From Tridacna crocea (Eukaryota > Mollusca > Bivalvia > Cardiida > Cardiidae): DNA of 64,000 bases. The stretch is from contig OX031058.1 in NCBI GenBank assembly GCA_943736015.1, forward strand, positions 4,789,001 to 4,853,000, written 5' to 3'. Position numbers and translations under genes: made by a program. The notes under the pieces were generated by a model. It did no database searches. It was given only the letters and a program-made list of their open reading frames with translations, and was not told where the DNA came from. Shown piece by piece: positions 19,663 through 30,470 of the stretch (the stretch's first letter is position 1; every line of letters starts with the position of its first letter).

Positions 19663-20100
19663 TGGAGGCGTTCCACGAGGGCACAGGTAGTGGGATGCGG
19701 GGAGTACCTTGTTTGGAGAAATCTTTCTAGTTTACGCGGTCTAAGTAAAGTCATTTTTCTCTGCATTTTGATACAATTTATATACTTGTCCAACTCTACG
19801 GTACGAATATTTGCTGCGAGCCGCCATGACAGTATAGACCTACCACTCGCAGCTGATGGTCGCCAACACGGCAACGAACTTGCATCGATCATTTGGTGCA
19901 CTGATACAAAAAGTGAATTATTTAAGTCTTTAATACTGACTGAGAAGATCTAGTCTATCGATTACAGTTTGCAAAATCCATAAGGCTCGTTGCGGACTCT
20001 GATGTTCTATATGAAAAGTGGATCAAGATCTGAATAGGCTTCCCAAAGGTCTTTATTTCGTCAGTCATCTTCGATACCCAGCCAGCCATAATATAATGCT
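19663..20100. other. Unassigned stretch
   Basis: No gene or repeat recognised. Confidence 0.4.
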
Positions 20101-20129
20101 ATTAATCAAGCGATTTCGCATTGGCCCAG

Positions 20130-21046
20130 TTGGTATCGGGACATTTGCCCCCTGGACATCTGCCCCCAGGACTTTTGCCCCCGGATTTTTGCCCCTGTAG
20201 GACACCTGCACACCTAGGCATTTGCCCCCCGGGCATTTGCCCCTGTAGGACATCTGCCCCCTCAGGACATCTGTCCCCTGGACATCTGCCACCCGGACAT
20301 ATGCCCCCGTAGGACATCTGCCCCCGTAGGACATTTGCCCCCCGGACATTTGCCCCCTGGACATCTGCCCCCCGGACATTCGCATCCTTAGGACATCCCC
20401 TCCCGGACATTTGCCCTGGTAGGACATCTGCCCCTGGATATTTGCCCCCGTAGGACAACTGCTTCCTGGGAAACGATAAGCCTCTTCTAAATGATGTTGA
20501 AGAACTAATAGCATCATGAATTTTGCTTTCTTTTTCTTAAAATGCAAAAACAGAATTTTTTATCGGGGTTTACAGCAGGTGTGCCAGATGAGTAACTGAC
20601 TCTATAGTTATCATACTGGAAGTTTGATATTAAAACTGAAATCAATCAAACAGCCGAAGATTTTCAACAAAATAGCACTTAACGATACAACAGCTGAGAG
20701 GTCTTTTTCATAGTGCCGGTCAAAATTACCATGTATAATGTACGTGTATATCTTAAAGTTACTTTTTTGAGATTGTCCTTTAAAGGAGCTAGACGTCCAA
20801 GTTGTAAACAAACTGAGGGGGCAGATGTCCAGGGGGCAGATGTCATACGGGGGCATATGTCCGGGGGGAACATGTCTGGGGGGGCACATGTCCTAGGGGG
20901 GCACATGTCCTAAGGGGGCAGATGTCCAGGGGGCAGATGTCCTAGGTTGGCAGATGTCGGGGGGGGGGGGCAAACGTCCAGGTGGCAGGTGTCCTAAGGG
21001 GGCAAAAGTCCAGGGGCAGAAGTCCGGGGGGCAAATGTCCTAGACC
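20130..21046. mobile_element. FoldBack-like element with inverted minisatellite arms
   Basis: Left arm (about 20138-20466) is a tandem array of GGACATCTGCCCC/GGACATTTGCCCC units. Right arm (about 20815-21046) is the same array inverted (GGGGGCAGATGTCC units). About 350 bp of non-repetitive DNA lies between. Long inverted repeats made of short tandem units are the hallmark of Drosophila FB and sea urchin TU elements; whether this is the same class or a convergent one is not shown. Open frames inside are by-products of the array. Confidence 0.75.
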
Positions 21047-21079
21047 CGGCCCAGTTACAGGTCCTCTGTCAACCGTATT

Positions 21080-21481
21080 GGCCCAGAATCAATATGACAA
21101 CCTAAGAGAAGTGAAAATAGAGTTTACTGGTCACATTTCTTACTTCGTATAGTATACAGGTCCTGACCCCGGCTTAATACGATTTGACCTCCGATCAATA
21201 CAATTGACCTCGTATCAATATTGATGACCTGCGACCAATACAGAAATCCTTATACGTGATTGGTCAAAGGTAAGCGCAGACGCTCACGCGAGTGAACTTT
21301 TGACCAATCACGTTCAAGGATTTCTGTATTGGTCGCGGGTCATCAATTCGAGGTCAACTATATTGATCGGAGGTCAAATCGTATTAAGCCGGGATCACGA
21401 CCTGTATACTATACGAAGTAAGAAATGTGACCAGTAAATCCTATTTTCACTTCTCTTAGGTTGTCATATTGATTCTGGGCC
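21080..21481. repeat. 402-bp inverted repeat
   Basis: GGCCCAGAATCAATATGAC on the left meets its complement at the right end. The arms stay nearly complementary for about 185 bp down to CGTGATTGGTCAAA / TTTTGACCAATCACG around a loop of about 25 bp. Blocks such as GATTTGACCTCCGATCAATA and CGTATAGTATACAGGTC lie in the arms. No coding content. Confidence 0.9.
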
Positions 21482-21508
21482 AACAGTTAATCAATAAAAA
21501 TACCACTG

Positions 21509-21613
21509 ATCAAGTGATTTCGTATTAACCCAGTTACAGGTCTAAGGTCAGCCGTATTGGCCTGAGGCCAATACGACTGACCTTGGACCTGTAACTGGGC
21601 AAATACGATACCA
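21509..21613. repeat. Palindromic element with CCCAGTTACAGGTC arms
   Basis: TCAAGTGATTTCGTATTAAC...CAGGCCTGAGGCC... then the complement ending ACCACTTGA. The left edge of the region at 20102 (TTAATCAAGCGATTTCGCAT) is the same terminal sequence, so the whole 20.1-21.6 kb block may be one compound insertion. Confidence 0.75.
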
Positions 21614-21896
21614 CTTGATTAATAACATTATAGTACATCTACTTAACACCTTCAGCGCTTTATTTAATATTAACTGGACCTTTTTCGATACCTATAATTG
21701 AAATTGGCCATATAGCCTTAACCACGGACTAGATCCATGGTAAGACTTCACGTTCTGTGCAGTCTGATAATGCAGTCCATTACAACCTTTGTTTCGCCTA
21801 TGGCGCCGATAGAGTTATATTCAGTGTGTTTGTCCGTCCCAATGTCACGTTATCCCTTCAATATTTTATTTGTATAGGAGACGCTACGTCTATTCG
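21614..21896. other. Unassigned stretch with family C remnant
   Basis: A decayed GACTTCACGTTCTGTGCAGTC hairpin lies near 21730-21775. Nothing else seen. Confidence 0.5.
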
Positions 21897-22370
21897 AAGA
21901 TATAGAGGATATTTGTTTTTTCGGTGAAAGATCGAAATTTATTTCATCGAGTGGACACCATCGGTAATGTTTTCACGAGTGGCGCAGCCACGAGTGAAAA
22001 TATTACCGATGATGTTCATTCGATGAAATAAATTTCGATCCTCTACCGAAAAAACCAAATTCTATTTATTTCATGCTTTTAACCCTTTCTGGGAGGAGCT
22101 TTATCAAAATCCAGTACAGTTCTTTTCCGTTATTCCCCGTGGCGTACCCCTCCCGCATAGCAACGTATTACAATATTACGTCAAGCGCGAGAAATGTAAG
22201 GTATATGACGTCATATTTCCCATCTGGTTGTGAGGCACGCGCAATTTACCTTGGCAACAAGAACGTGAAAATCGGTATTTTCACTGGTGGTACCAATGTA
22301 AGATCGAAAAGTATTTTTACTGCTATTTCTCGATATCCTACCGGAGAGCATGAAATAAAAACGTGTATAT
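21897..22370 (+). repeat. Family D repeat, copy 1
   Basis: A TTTTTCGGTGAAAGATCG start, a hairpin near 21925-22045 (ATTTATTTCATCGAGTGGAC and complement), then about 290 bp with CCCGTGGCGTACCCC and TATGACGTCATATTTCCC blocks, ending CCTACCGGAGAGCATGAAAT. Two inverse-orientation copies lie at 36105 and 38245. A frame of about 95 codons in this part is shared with the 38-kb copy; I treat it as fortuitous (see findings). Confidence 0.8.
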
Positions 22371-24541
22371 GTCAACGGCATACTAGGTAATAGGAAAACA
22401 CCATTGTCATAGGTTGCTAGGCGGTTAGAGGGCACAGAAAAGTATAAACTCCCTAAATATAGATTATCAAATACTAAGCAGTGTTTTAGGTAACCAATGG
22501 TCAGGAGGACCACGTGTGACTACATGGCGTCATACCATCCATATTCACCAAATCACACAAGGAACCACTTTCAAACAACAGTTGCCACCGCCTGTAGCAT
22601 CCATAATCTACAAGGAAATGTCTGCAATTGACAGAGAGTATTGCATTCACCCGAGATGTCCTGCCAGAAGTCACGTGTTACGTAGTCATTATTCTACCTC
22701 GCTCCAGTTTGGGCAGTGATGGTTCTAATAATGGACAGTGTCGAGCCTGAATGGGTACAGGTGAATGATATTCTGACACATGAAGCGGAAGGCTGTGGTG
22801 TTTCGGAGAGAGTCGCTACAACTTCCAGAACTCCAGTGTACATTGTCAAGGGTAGTTTTATTGCAGATTAACGCTGTCAGTTAAAAAAAAAATTCAGAGC
22901 ATATATATACATATTGAAACTTTTGCGGAAAATGACTTAGCTGTAGCTGTAATGACTACGGCTGTTATATATGTGGTATGAAACTATCGAAAGCTTCTCT
23001 TGACGGCCAAAATATAATTAAGAAATACATCTAATTATAATAAATAATAATACTAATAAAAAAAAAAACAATTGTTTCGTTAAGGGTCAATAGTTTTTCA
23101 ATATAACTTAGCAGCGTAAAAGCTGGCTTTAAGTTATGAGAGGTTATGAATCAGTGTTCTGGAGCCCACAGTGAAGCTCTGATTCCCCTCGGAGTTGATG
23201 ACACGTGATGCTTTACGTAAAAGCAGCGTTCTCGATGGATTCCATGCAATCCCAGTATCAAAGGTATAATGACGTCATAAGATTTTCTTTTATGTTTGCG
23301 AAATAGTAGTGGTCATCAATCAGTACTTTTAAAGCACGAAGTATAGTAATCGGTTTGGTATGTCATGTGACACGTGATGCTGACCACACGCGCGCTATAA
23401 TGGTCTGACGTTAGTGAAGGGTAGCTTCTTCGATGGACTACACACCGTCGTAGCTCCTCTATTAGCTAAATAATTTGCTTTCCATTTATAGAAACAATAA
23501 ATCATGACAACAGTGTAAGTGCTATTAAACGAATAATCGACTAGAATTTCTATTGGAGTGGTCAAGTCTCACAGTTGTAAATAACTAGGCACGTGTGCTT
23601 CATGGTTGAGTTCCGTTGTCTGCGCATGTCATATTCTACGAAGATTCGACCTTTCTTACATGACGCATCAATCCCCGATATTGGGGAAATTGTAGTAATA
23701 CGCGCTGTAAAGTGGAGAAAATGGTTTTTATCAATACGTTTGAGGAAAAGTCGGGCCTATTTAGCTCCAGAATTCTCTAAACTGCTGATCATAGCTGAAT
23801 GAATCGCACTAGGTAGCGTTTTATTGAGTAATCTTTATTTTAATTTGAAATTCAAAGTAACGGTTGTCGCGTAGAAAAGTAGTCCAGTTCTGTACCCAGG
23901 ATGCCCAAATTAGATGGACGAGTATTTGTAAAATGCCATCTAGCTGGAGATGATGGATTACCGTGAGTTCCATAATGGCTTATAGAGGTTTCGTTCTTCC
24001 GCACATTGCCAGTTACCTGTGTTACATCTATATGTACTTTCGTGTCCAAGATTGATTTGCAATTCTGGCATAAGTGCAACTAAATATGTAAACACATCAA
24101 AGAAAAAAAGGAATGAGATCTTTCGATTGGTATAGACATAGCGTGCGCATTTTGTTTTAATAGATAGATGACTTAGAACATATTTTTACACCAAGGTATA
24201 AATCAGTTCCGCAGAGGCAATGAATTAGAGACTTCGAAAAGCCTAAATAGATCTTTGTTTATTTCCAAACATTTATCCAACAAAAAATTAACACTATTCA
24301 TTACAAAAGTGACAATAAGTTCCGTTCTAATGATAGATGAATATAGAAAAATTGAGATAAATATCTAGCCAGTGCTGGCGAGGTTCCCAGCGGATTATCG
24401 CATGACAGAAATAGTTGAAAAATGTGCGTGTTTCGATACTATTACCGTGAGCCAGGTACATGTACTTTCAGTCAGTACCATCCTAGGTGCAATAATTGGG
24501 TGTGTTTGCGGAAAGTACAGGCTCGTACTCGGCGTTGGTAT
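22371..24541. other. Largely unassigned
   Basis: No gene recognised. About 23930-23960 (AAAATGCCATCTAGCTGGAG) matches 44273-44300, a small dispersed repeat. Frames at 22516-22719, 23593-23802 and 23852-24079 have no identifiable domain. Confidence 0.4.
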
Positions 24542-24545
24542 ACTG

Positions 24546-24752
24546 TGTTACGGGTGACCACTCCTTCCTGCATGGCATTCTCCCGATTTAAATACAATAC
24601 CTGGCTACTGCGTCAGGGAGATATCTCTTTGGCTCAGTGGTTAGGGTATTGGTCTTGTGTCCGGGAGTTCCGGAGTTCGAATCCCGCTCCGACCCTTATT
24701 TCTGCCATGCATTTATTCATTTGTTTCTTTGTTACGGACTTCGTTCGTAAGA
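24546..24752 (+). repeat. TRIM copy 2, left LTR
   Basis: Begins TGTTACGGGTGACC and ends TTCGTTCGTAAGA. Contains A box TGGCTCAGTGG and B box GTTCGAATC, both canonical. Confidence 0.9.
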
Positions 24753-24868
24753 TGGGGGCTCGTCCGGGATTGGCCATTGAGCCATTAATCCCATTTGTTG
24801 TCCAAAATCGGACTTCCTGCCTAATAAGGCTTTGAGTCATCAATAAATGATGACTGTAAGAGGGGGTG

Positions 24869-25075
24869 TGTTACGGGTGACCACTCCTTCCTGCATGGCA
24901 TTCTCCCGATTTAAATACAATACCTGGCTACTGCGTCAGGGAGATATCTCTTTGGCTCAGTGGTTAGGGTACTGGTCTTGTGTCCGGGAGTTCCAGACCT
25001 CGAATCCCACTCCGACCCTTATTTCTGCCATGCATTTATTCATTTGTTTCTTTGTTACGGACTTCGTTCGTAAGA
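24869..25075 (+). repeat. TRIM copy 2, right LTR
   Basis: Same length as the left LTR. The B box region is altered to CAGACCTCGAATCCC, so only the left LTR keeps a full polymerase III promoter. Confidence 0.9.
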
Positions 25076-25329
25076 ACTGCGATAGCGTGTGTGTCTACGT
25101 CCTGGAATGGTAACATGACATGCTGTTGTTGTATGGCAAAAGTTGACCTATGAAGAGAAAAATCCCTGTCACAGATACTAAAGAATTTAGTTTGAAAAGT
25201 TTCAAACTACCGGTAGTTAAAGAGACTTAATTCATTTTATTGGTTCGATTTACAACGTTTTTCAAAACTTTTTCAAAAATGCAGTTTGTAGAAGAATATC
25301 AATAAATATTTAGACGGACGCATAGAAGG

Positions 25330-25440
25330 ACGGACATAGAGAGATAGATAGATAGATAGACTTGCAAGCCAGCAGACGGACAGACAGACAGAAAAAAACA
25401 GACGGACAGACAGTAAGAGAGACAGACAGATAGACAATGC
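25330..25440. repeat. GATA / GACGGACA microsatellite
   Basis: GATAGATAGATAGATAG at about 25342, then impure GGACAGACAGACAG runs to about 25435. The long overlapping minus-strand frames here are by-products of the repeat. Confidence 0.85.
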
Positions 25441-25701
25441 CGCCTGGTGAAAGGCCAATAGGTACGCATCTTCCGCCATCCACCCATCCATCCATTCACC
25501 CATTTATCTCATTGTTTTTTATTATAGACACGCTTGCTTTCATTTGACTGTCTGTTTCTCTCTGCCGTATTGTTAGCCATGGTACCACTCTACCTTTTTC
25601 CAGAGTTACAAAAAAAAAATATGATAGACCATGAAAGCAAAAGACAGACATAGGGAGAAAGACATACATGTACGTACCATCATGTTTCAGTTCAATTAAC
25701 A

Positions 25702-25968
25702 TATGGAGTGCAACACACGAAAAGGTGCATTCGGACATTTGCGTAAAGTGTCGTCTCGGATTAGCCTGCGCTGTCCGCGCAGGCTAATCCGAGACGACAC
25801 TTTACGACTACATTAGATTTTCTGCTACAGTAGACTTGCGTAAAACAGAAAATCACATAAAATCGGAAAGTGTCGTTTCGGATTAGCCTGTGCGGACTGC
25901 ACACGCTGATCCGAGACGACACTTTACGCAAATGTCCGAATGACCCTTTTCGCGTGTTGCACTCCATA
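25702..25968. mobile_element. Family E double-hairpin foldback element, well kept
   Basis: Terminal inverted repeat of more than 30 bp starting TATGGAGTGCAACACACGAA, continuing inward as CATTCGGACATTTGCG and GTGTCGTCTCGGATTAGCC. Two consecutive hairpins (tips CTGCGCTGTCCGCGCAG and GTGCGGACTGCACAC) are joined by a CAGTAGACTTGCG spacer. Compare 13591-13856. Confidence 0.85.
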
Positions 25969-26089
25969 CGTGGAACTTCACAATAGCCAAATGCATGAGT
26001 TACTGTGGCGCCGCATGAGCGGCGGCAGTATATTTCTATTCGGTTTTTTAAAGTACCTATGGAAGCAGCCATATTGTTAAATCGGCTTC

Positions 26090-26200
26090 AAGTCATTTCG
26101 CAATTAGGTCATTTCGTACCCATGCCATTTCGTATAATTTTGGTAGTTTCGTACCCATTTTCTTTTGCATTTCGTACTCACTTCGATCAGTTTTAGTCAT
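26090..26200. repeat. Short CATTTCGTACCC reiteration
   Basis: TCATTTCG or TTTCGTACCCAT is repeated about six times at irregular spacing, a small degenerate minisatellite. Confidence 0.6.
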
Positions 26201-26556
26201 TTTTCATACCAGTTTTTAACATCATTTGGTAAGTTGAAACCTAGTTTTAATACTATTTTCTTCTGTTGTTTCTCGAATAACAGCTACTTTTGTACATAGC
26301 TCAAAATTGAAATTATGTTAAATTTCGCCGAAGAATAGCTATGATATGATTTTTTTTAAAGTTTTAAGTTGCAATTGTTTAGGACTTCTCAGTTCATTTC
26401 TCACCTAGTTCTGCACAAATTTACTTTGGTCAATTTGAAATGCTGTCATGTGCCTTATTTCGAAACAACTGATTGGCGGCGCCATTGATGTTATGCATCA
26501 ACATTTTCTTGTCATTATTTGATTCGGTTGAAATGAAACAACCTCAGATCCAAAGG

Positions 26557-26764
26557 TTAACCCGTAGGCTGCTAACCGCTCCTCGAACGCTTTTGTGGAC
26601 AGTGTAGATCGAGATTAGTCTGCACAAAATGTGCAGTCTGATCTTGGATCTCACCATCCGATACAATTTTTTTGCGTTAAAATCGATTTTGAAAACCGTT
26701 ATACTTGTAGATTTTACCTTTGAGAAGAAATTTTCGTTTCACTCATTTAGTAACTTCAGTATTC
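26557..26764. repeat. Family C TTAA foldback element
   Basis: TTAA (26557-26560) then CCCGTAGGCTGCTAACCGC, a hairpin with arms GTGTAGATCGAGATTAGTC / complement and tip TGCACAAAATGTGCA, then an AT-rich right body. Its right end runs into the next copy without a TTAA. Confidence 0.75.
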
Positions 26765-26962
26765 ACCCTTACGCTGCTAAGCGTGACTTCTGACCATTTG
26801 CGGCCAGTGTAGATCAAGATCAGACTGCACAGAACGTGCAGTCTGATCTTGGATCTACACTGTCCGATAGGCAGATATCATTCCCTCAAACATAACTTTG
26901 AAATAGCAGTATTTGCGGCTTTACCATCGGAGTAAAAAATTCATTTTAGTTATATGGGTTAA
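26765..26962. repeat. Family C TTAA foldback element (best hairpin)
   Basis: CCCTTACGCTGCTAAGCGTG start, hairpin at about 26810-26865 (GTGTAGATCAAGATCAGACT, tip TGCACAGAACGTGCA), right end TATATGGGTTAA with TTAA at 26959-26962. It has the same general design as families A and B (TTAACCC ends and a central hairpin) but unrelated sequence. Confidence 0.8.
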
Positions 26963-27279
26963 AACTCAAGCTGTCTTGTACTTCACCGTGTATAAATTCT
27001 GTTAGATATTCACTGTCCACATACAGTTATTTTTCTTCGTTGAAAAACAGCATTTTTGTTGTTGTTTTGTGTATTTTCTATGTTGGATTCAAATGATCAA
27101 TTAATTCATTGAACAGTTGAAGGGTTAACGAGAGTTAAACGAGGGCATGGCGTTTACATGTCTCTATGGGATTGTAGCCTTGTCATTTAATCACGTGTCG
27201 TTTATGAATCTAATCGCTTAAATGACATTTTAACACGCAATTTGTCCAACGTGTTACATTCAGATGTCACAAACACGTA

Positions 27280-27314
<35 letters not shown>

Positions 27315-27454
27315 CATAACATCATGATCTCGCACCAGCGTCATGATTGTTTCTCTTAATTGCATTTGTATCTGTTCTTTTCGTTATTTTAATCGAATGC
27401 ATTTTACGCAAGAAAAAAGAAAATCAGCAAGGAAAAGAAGGTTCAGTGAAATCT
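26963..27454. other. Unassigned, with (GAT)n microsatellite
   Basis: Uninterrupted ATG/GAT triplets at 27280-27314. No gene recognised. Confidence 0.6.
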
Positions 27455-27657
27455 GAGTCTGTATTCACGGTCCATTCTTAAGAACTTTCTTGGTGTTATA
27501 CTTCAAGATTTCCTGATTGTGAAAGTAACAGAACTTATGATTGGTTAAATCAAATGGTTTAGCCAAGTTAGAAGCTCTGTTACTTTAATATTGAAAAAAA
27601 AAATCTGAAGAATAAGATTAAAAATGTTCTTAAGAATGGTTGGTGAATACGGACCCT
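27455..27657. mobile_element. Family G foldback element
   Basis: Ends GTATTCACGGTCCATTCTTA and the near complement ending TTGGTGAATACGGACCC. Arms carry TTCTTAAGAAC and an inner pair GATTGGTTAAATCAAATGG. Copies at 28137 and, in part, 12240. Confidence 0.75.
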
Positions 27658-27714
27658 GATACCGATATATAAGCTTTCGCATACCTGCGATATTTTTTGT
27701 GTTAATCCGTATCA

Positions 27715-27875
27715 AGACATTGCATGACCCTGAGAAAGGTTGCCCCTACAAACGTTGGAAAAGAGAAAACACTAGCAATCAACATTGAATTCATAATCAT
27801 AGTTTCAGTCAAGCTTAATTCATCGTTTGAAAATTCGCCAATCTGGATGCTTCTAAAATTTATCTTGTAAAGAGA
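27715..27875 (+). repeat. Family A MITE, very decayed
   Basis: CATGACCCTGAGAAAGGTTG and the tail AATTTATCTTGTAAAGAG recall the family, with little hairpin left. Confidence 0.45.
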
Positions 27876-28136
27876 TAGTCCAATGACTTTATATTTGGAA
27901 ACACACGCCAAATCTTTCTTATCCTAAGTAGGAGTAAAGATATTCTTTATAGATAAATTACTAAGATAACAAGGTCATATATATCTATAATAGCCTAAAT
28001 ATTAAAATCGCGCGAAGTACGTTTGAGTGAACCGGAAACGCAACTCCCTTCAAACTTTATCTCTGAAACAACTAGGTCTAACCAACCAGAATGATAAGCA
28101 CTAAGGTACTCATTGAGGAGTCTTTGTGAAAGAATC

Positions 28137-28325
28137 CAGAGTCTGTATTCAGCTACCATTCTTCATAACGTTCTTAGTCTTACTCTCCAGAATTTTCTGA
28201 ATTTGAAAGTAACCAAACTTCTGATTGGCTAAACCATTCGGTTTAGCCAATCAGAAGTTCTGTCACTTTTTAATCTAAAATCAGACCAAGAATATTCTTA
28301 AGAATGGTTGGTGAAAACAGAACCA
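28137..28325. mobile_element. Family G foldback element
   Basis: GTCTGTATTCAGCTACCATTC start, a clean inner palindrome CTTCTGATTGGCTAAACCAT and complement (28209-28260), and end AAGAATGGTTGGTGAAAAC. Confidence 0.75.
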
Positions 28326-28582
28326 GTGCAGGACACACCAGAGCCTTATCATTGAACACTGATGAATCTTGGCGCTGAAATAGTTACATAAAGTGAACTG
28401 CAATCGTAACATGGCAGAGAAATAACAGTAAAGCATCGGTGGATACAGAAGATGTCAACGCAGAAAATAGACTTTGATAAAAACTATGTTGAAGCTGTCT
28501 ACAACCAGACTCATTACACACAAAATTTTTGACAACAAATGAGATGTTGATCAAATTGCGGGCTTCTTCCATGAAACCGTGC

Positions 28583-28690
28583 AAAAAAAAATATTGAAAA
28601 AGAGAAAATGCTGGTTACCTGCATTGCAACATTTTCCAAAAATGTTTTCAAAAGCATATTACGTCTGGATCGTTTGGTAAACAATTAAAT
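28583..28690 (-). repeat. Family A MITE fragment
   Basis: Hairpin remnant AAAGAGAAAATGCTGGTTAC and right end GTTTGGTAAACAATTAA. Confidence 0.6.
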
Positions 28691-28956
28691 CATTTTTCAG
28701 GATTTTATCTCCTGTCAAAAAGTTATAACAAAACATTCATATGAATCGTTCAACAAAGAATCCCGCGTTGGCGTATTAAGTTGAACTTTTATTCGACCCC
28801 GTGTTTACTCTCGATTACCGGAGACCACGGCCGAGTCAATGAGGTTTTGCAAGCAAACAGTCACAGACTCTTCTGTAATTATGCCGTAAATAAGCTTTAA
28901 GTGTTTTATGTTTGCAGTCAACAATATCATTTCAGACATGACAGTTGAACTTTGTT

Positions 28957-29185
28957 TTAACTCCTTACCACACAAGAAAATTTTAGACTTGTCCAAATTG
29001 AAAGCATTTGCAGATGACAAAATAAAGGTGACTGAAAAATTGAAATTTGTTCTGGGAAGGGTAGAAAACACTGTGGGAAAAGGAGAAAATGCTGGTTACC
29101 AGCATTTTCTCCTTTTCCCACAGTGTTTTCAAAAGGCTGCTTTCTCAGGGGCGTCAAAAGAAGGGATTGTGTGGTAATGGGTTAA
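28957..29185 (-). repeat. Family A MITE, full length
   Basis: TTAA at 28957-28960 and 29182-29185. Perfect or near-perfect 67-nt hairpin (about 29066-29132) of the ACACTGT...ACAGTGT variant, both arms changed together relative to ACATTGT...ACAATGT. Confidence 0.92.
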
Positions 29186-30279
29186 GCTATCCCGCACTGG
29201 CCGTACGGAGACGGAAACATGTTTGGCAAGAAATTTGCTTTTTACACTCTCTCATCCCCAGTCCCTGCGGACATCGTTTTTTTTTTTTCTATTTTTACTT
29301 TATCTTGCAGGGTTTTTTTTTTTTATTTTATTCAAAACCCTATATGGCAAACGGTAAATTTGCTCACAACAAACAAAATACATCGCCACAAAAACAACAT
29401 TTCGTATGTGTCCGTTAATTGATTTTTGATTCATGCACATTATTCATGTTTTGCTAGGATATATGGAAAGCAGCCTGTTGCAAATTAGCACGAGTTACAT
29501 TCAGTCGCTGGTGGTCAGGGAAACTCTACGTTTGTAGACTCGTTAAACTGCAAATAGCTAGGTACAATATATAAGCCCCTTTTCGTATATAGCAGCTTGT
29601 AGTCAATTTAAAATTCTAGCGGTCACCCTATATTATTCACTTTTTCCCAAAATTACAATAAAATATTATAGTCAAACAATTTTGAAAGAAGCGGCGTGTA
29701 ACCCTTTACATGATGGCAAAATTCTAACCTTGTTAAAATTGTAAAAAGAATTTGCTTTTGTTTTAATCAGGTTCACGCATTTGTCAATTATTCATTAACT
29801 TACTATTACCTTTTACTAGAAGTAAGCTACGACACTTCTAAATTTTTCACTTCTATTAAGTCCAATTTTAAATTTATTTTTACATTCTCATTCATTCATG
29901 ATGCTTCATTGTCCAAATGGCAGCATCATTGAATGATTCATTGATGGATTATATTGTGGCAATCGATCGACTGATTAGTCGTTCAATCGGACTGGTTGAT
30001 CGAGTGATTTGTCGACCGATTGCGGTACAAATTCCCTTATTCTATATGTCAATATGAGTTTTTCCCTCCACAGATCTATACTTTCAAGTATCAATACTGA
30101 AAATACCATTTCACCCATTCACTGTTTACTTATTAATTTATTTAAAGCTTCATATTAGATCATTTTGAATTGTGTGTATTAATAAATCGCGTGACTAAAA
30201 TGCATTTGATTTAAAAATTTGTTTATTATATGACTATAAACTATGTAGTTTTTGTCAAATAAACGATGTTCTGTTCTGT
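29186..30279. other. Unassigned stretch
   Basis: Long T-runs near 29279 and 29312. A family A end fragment (CCCTTTACATGATGGCAAAA) at about 29701-29755. No gene recognised. Confidence 0.45.
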
Positions 30280-30470
30280 TCTGTTAAAATTTAAAGCTTT
30301 TGCTGATGACATAATTAATGAAGTTGGATCAAGTTATCAGATACTTTTTTCGCTAGGAAAAATGTGGAAAAAGGAGAAAGTATTGGTAACCAACATTTTC
30401 TCCTATTCTAAAAATGTTTTCAAAAAACCTTCCTCAAGGTTGGAAAACACATGATTGTTTGGTAAAGTGA
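30280..30470 (-). repeat. Family A MITE, decayed
   Basis: AAATTTAAAGCTTTTGCTGA start, hairpin near 30360-30420 with tip TTGGTAACCAA, end GATTGTTTGGTAAAGTG. Confidence 0.6.

Larger units (their letters stand above)
24546..25075 (+). mobile_element. Complete miniature LTR retrotransposon (TRIM), copy 2
   Basis: LTRs of 207 bp (24546-24752 and 24869-25075) flank 116 bp. Primer site TGGGGGCTCGTCCGGGAT starts at once after the left LTR (24753-24770). The hairpin with AATAAA loop and the AGAGGGGGTG tract are as in copy 1. ACTG (24542-24545, 25076-25079) is duplicated and fixes the LTR boundary. I count five differences between the two LTRs, four of them in and near the B box, so this copy is older than copy 1. 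No TTTT occurs on this strand. Confidence 0.93.

Noticed and set aside
20065-20547. Long minus-strand frame rich in G, Q, M and P (collagen-like appearance)
   Set aside because: It is the translation of the GGACATCTGCCCC minisatellite; several frames stay open for the same reason.
25273-25503. Overlapping minus-strand frames with CLSVCLS-type repeats
   Set aside because: By-product of the GACGGACA microsatellite.
27280-27314. Coding poly-Asp or poly-Met tract
   Set aside because: A plain (GAT)n microsatellite outside any frame of interest.
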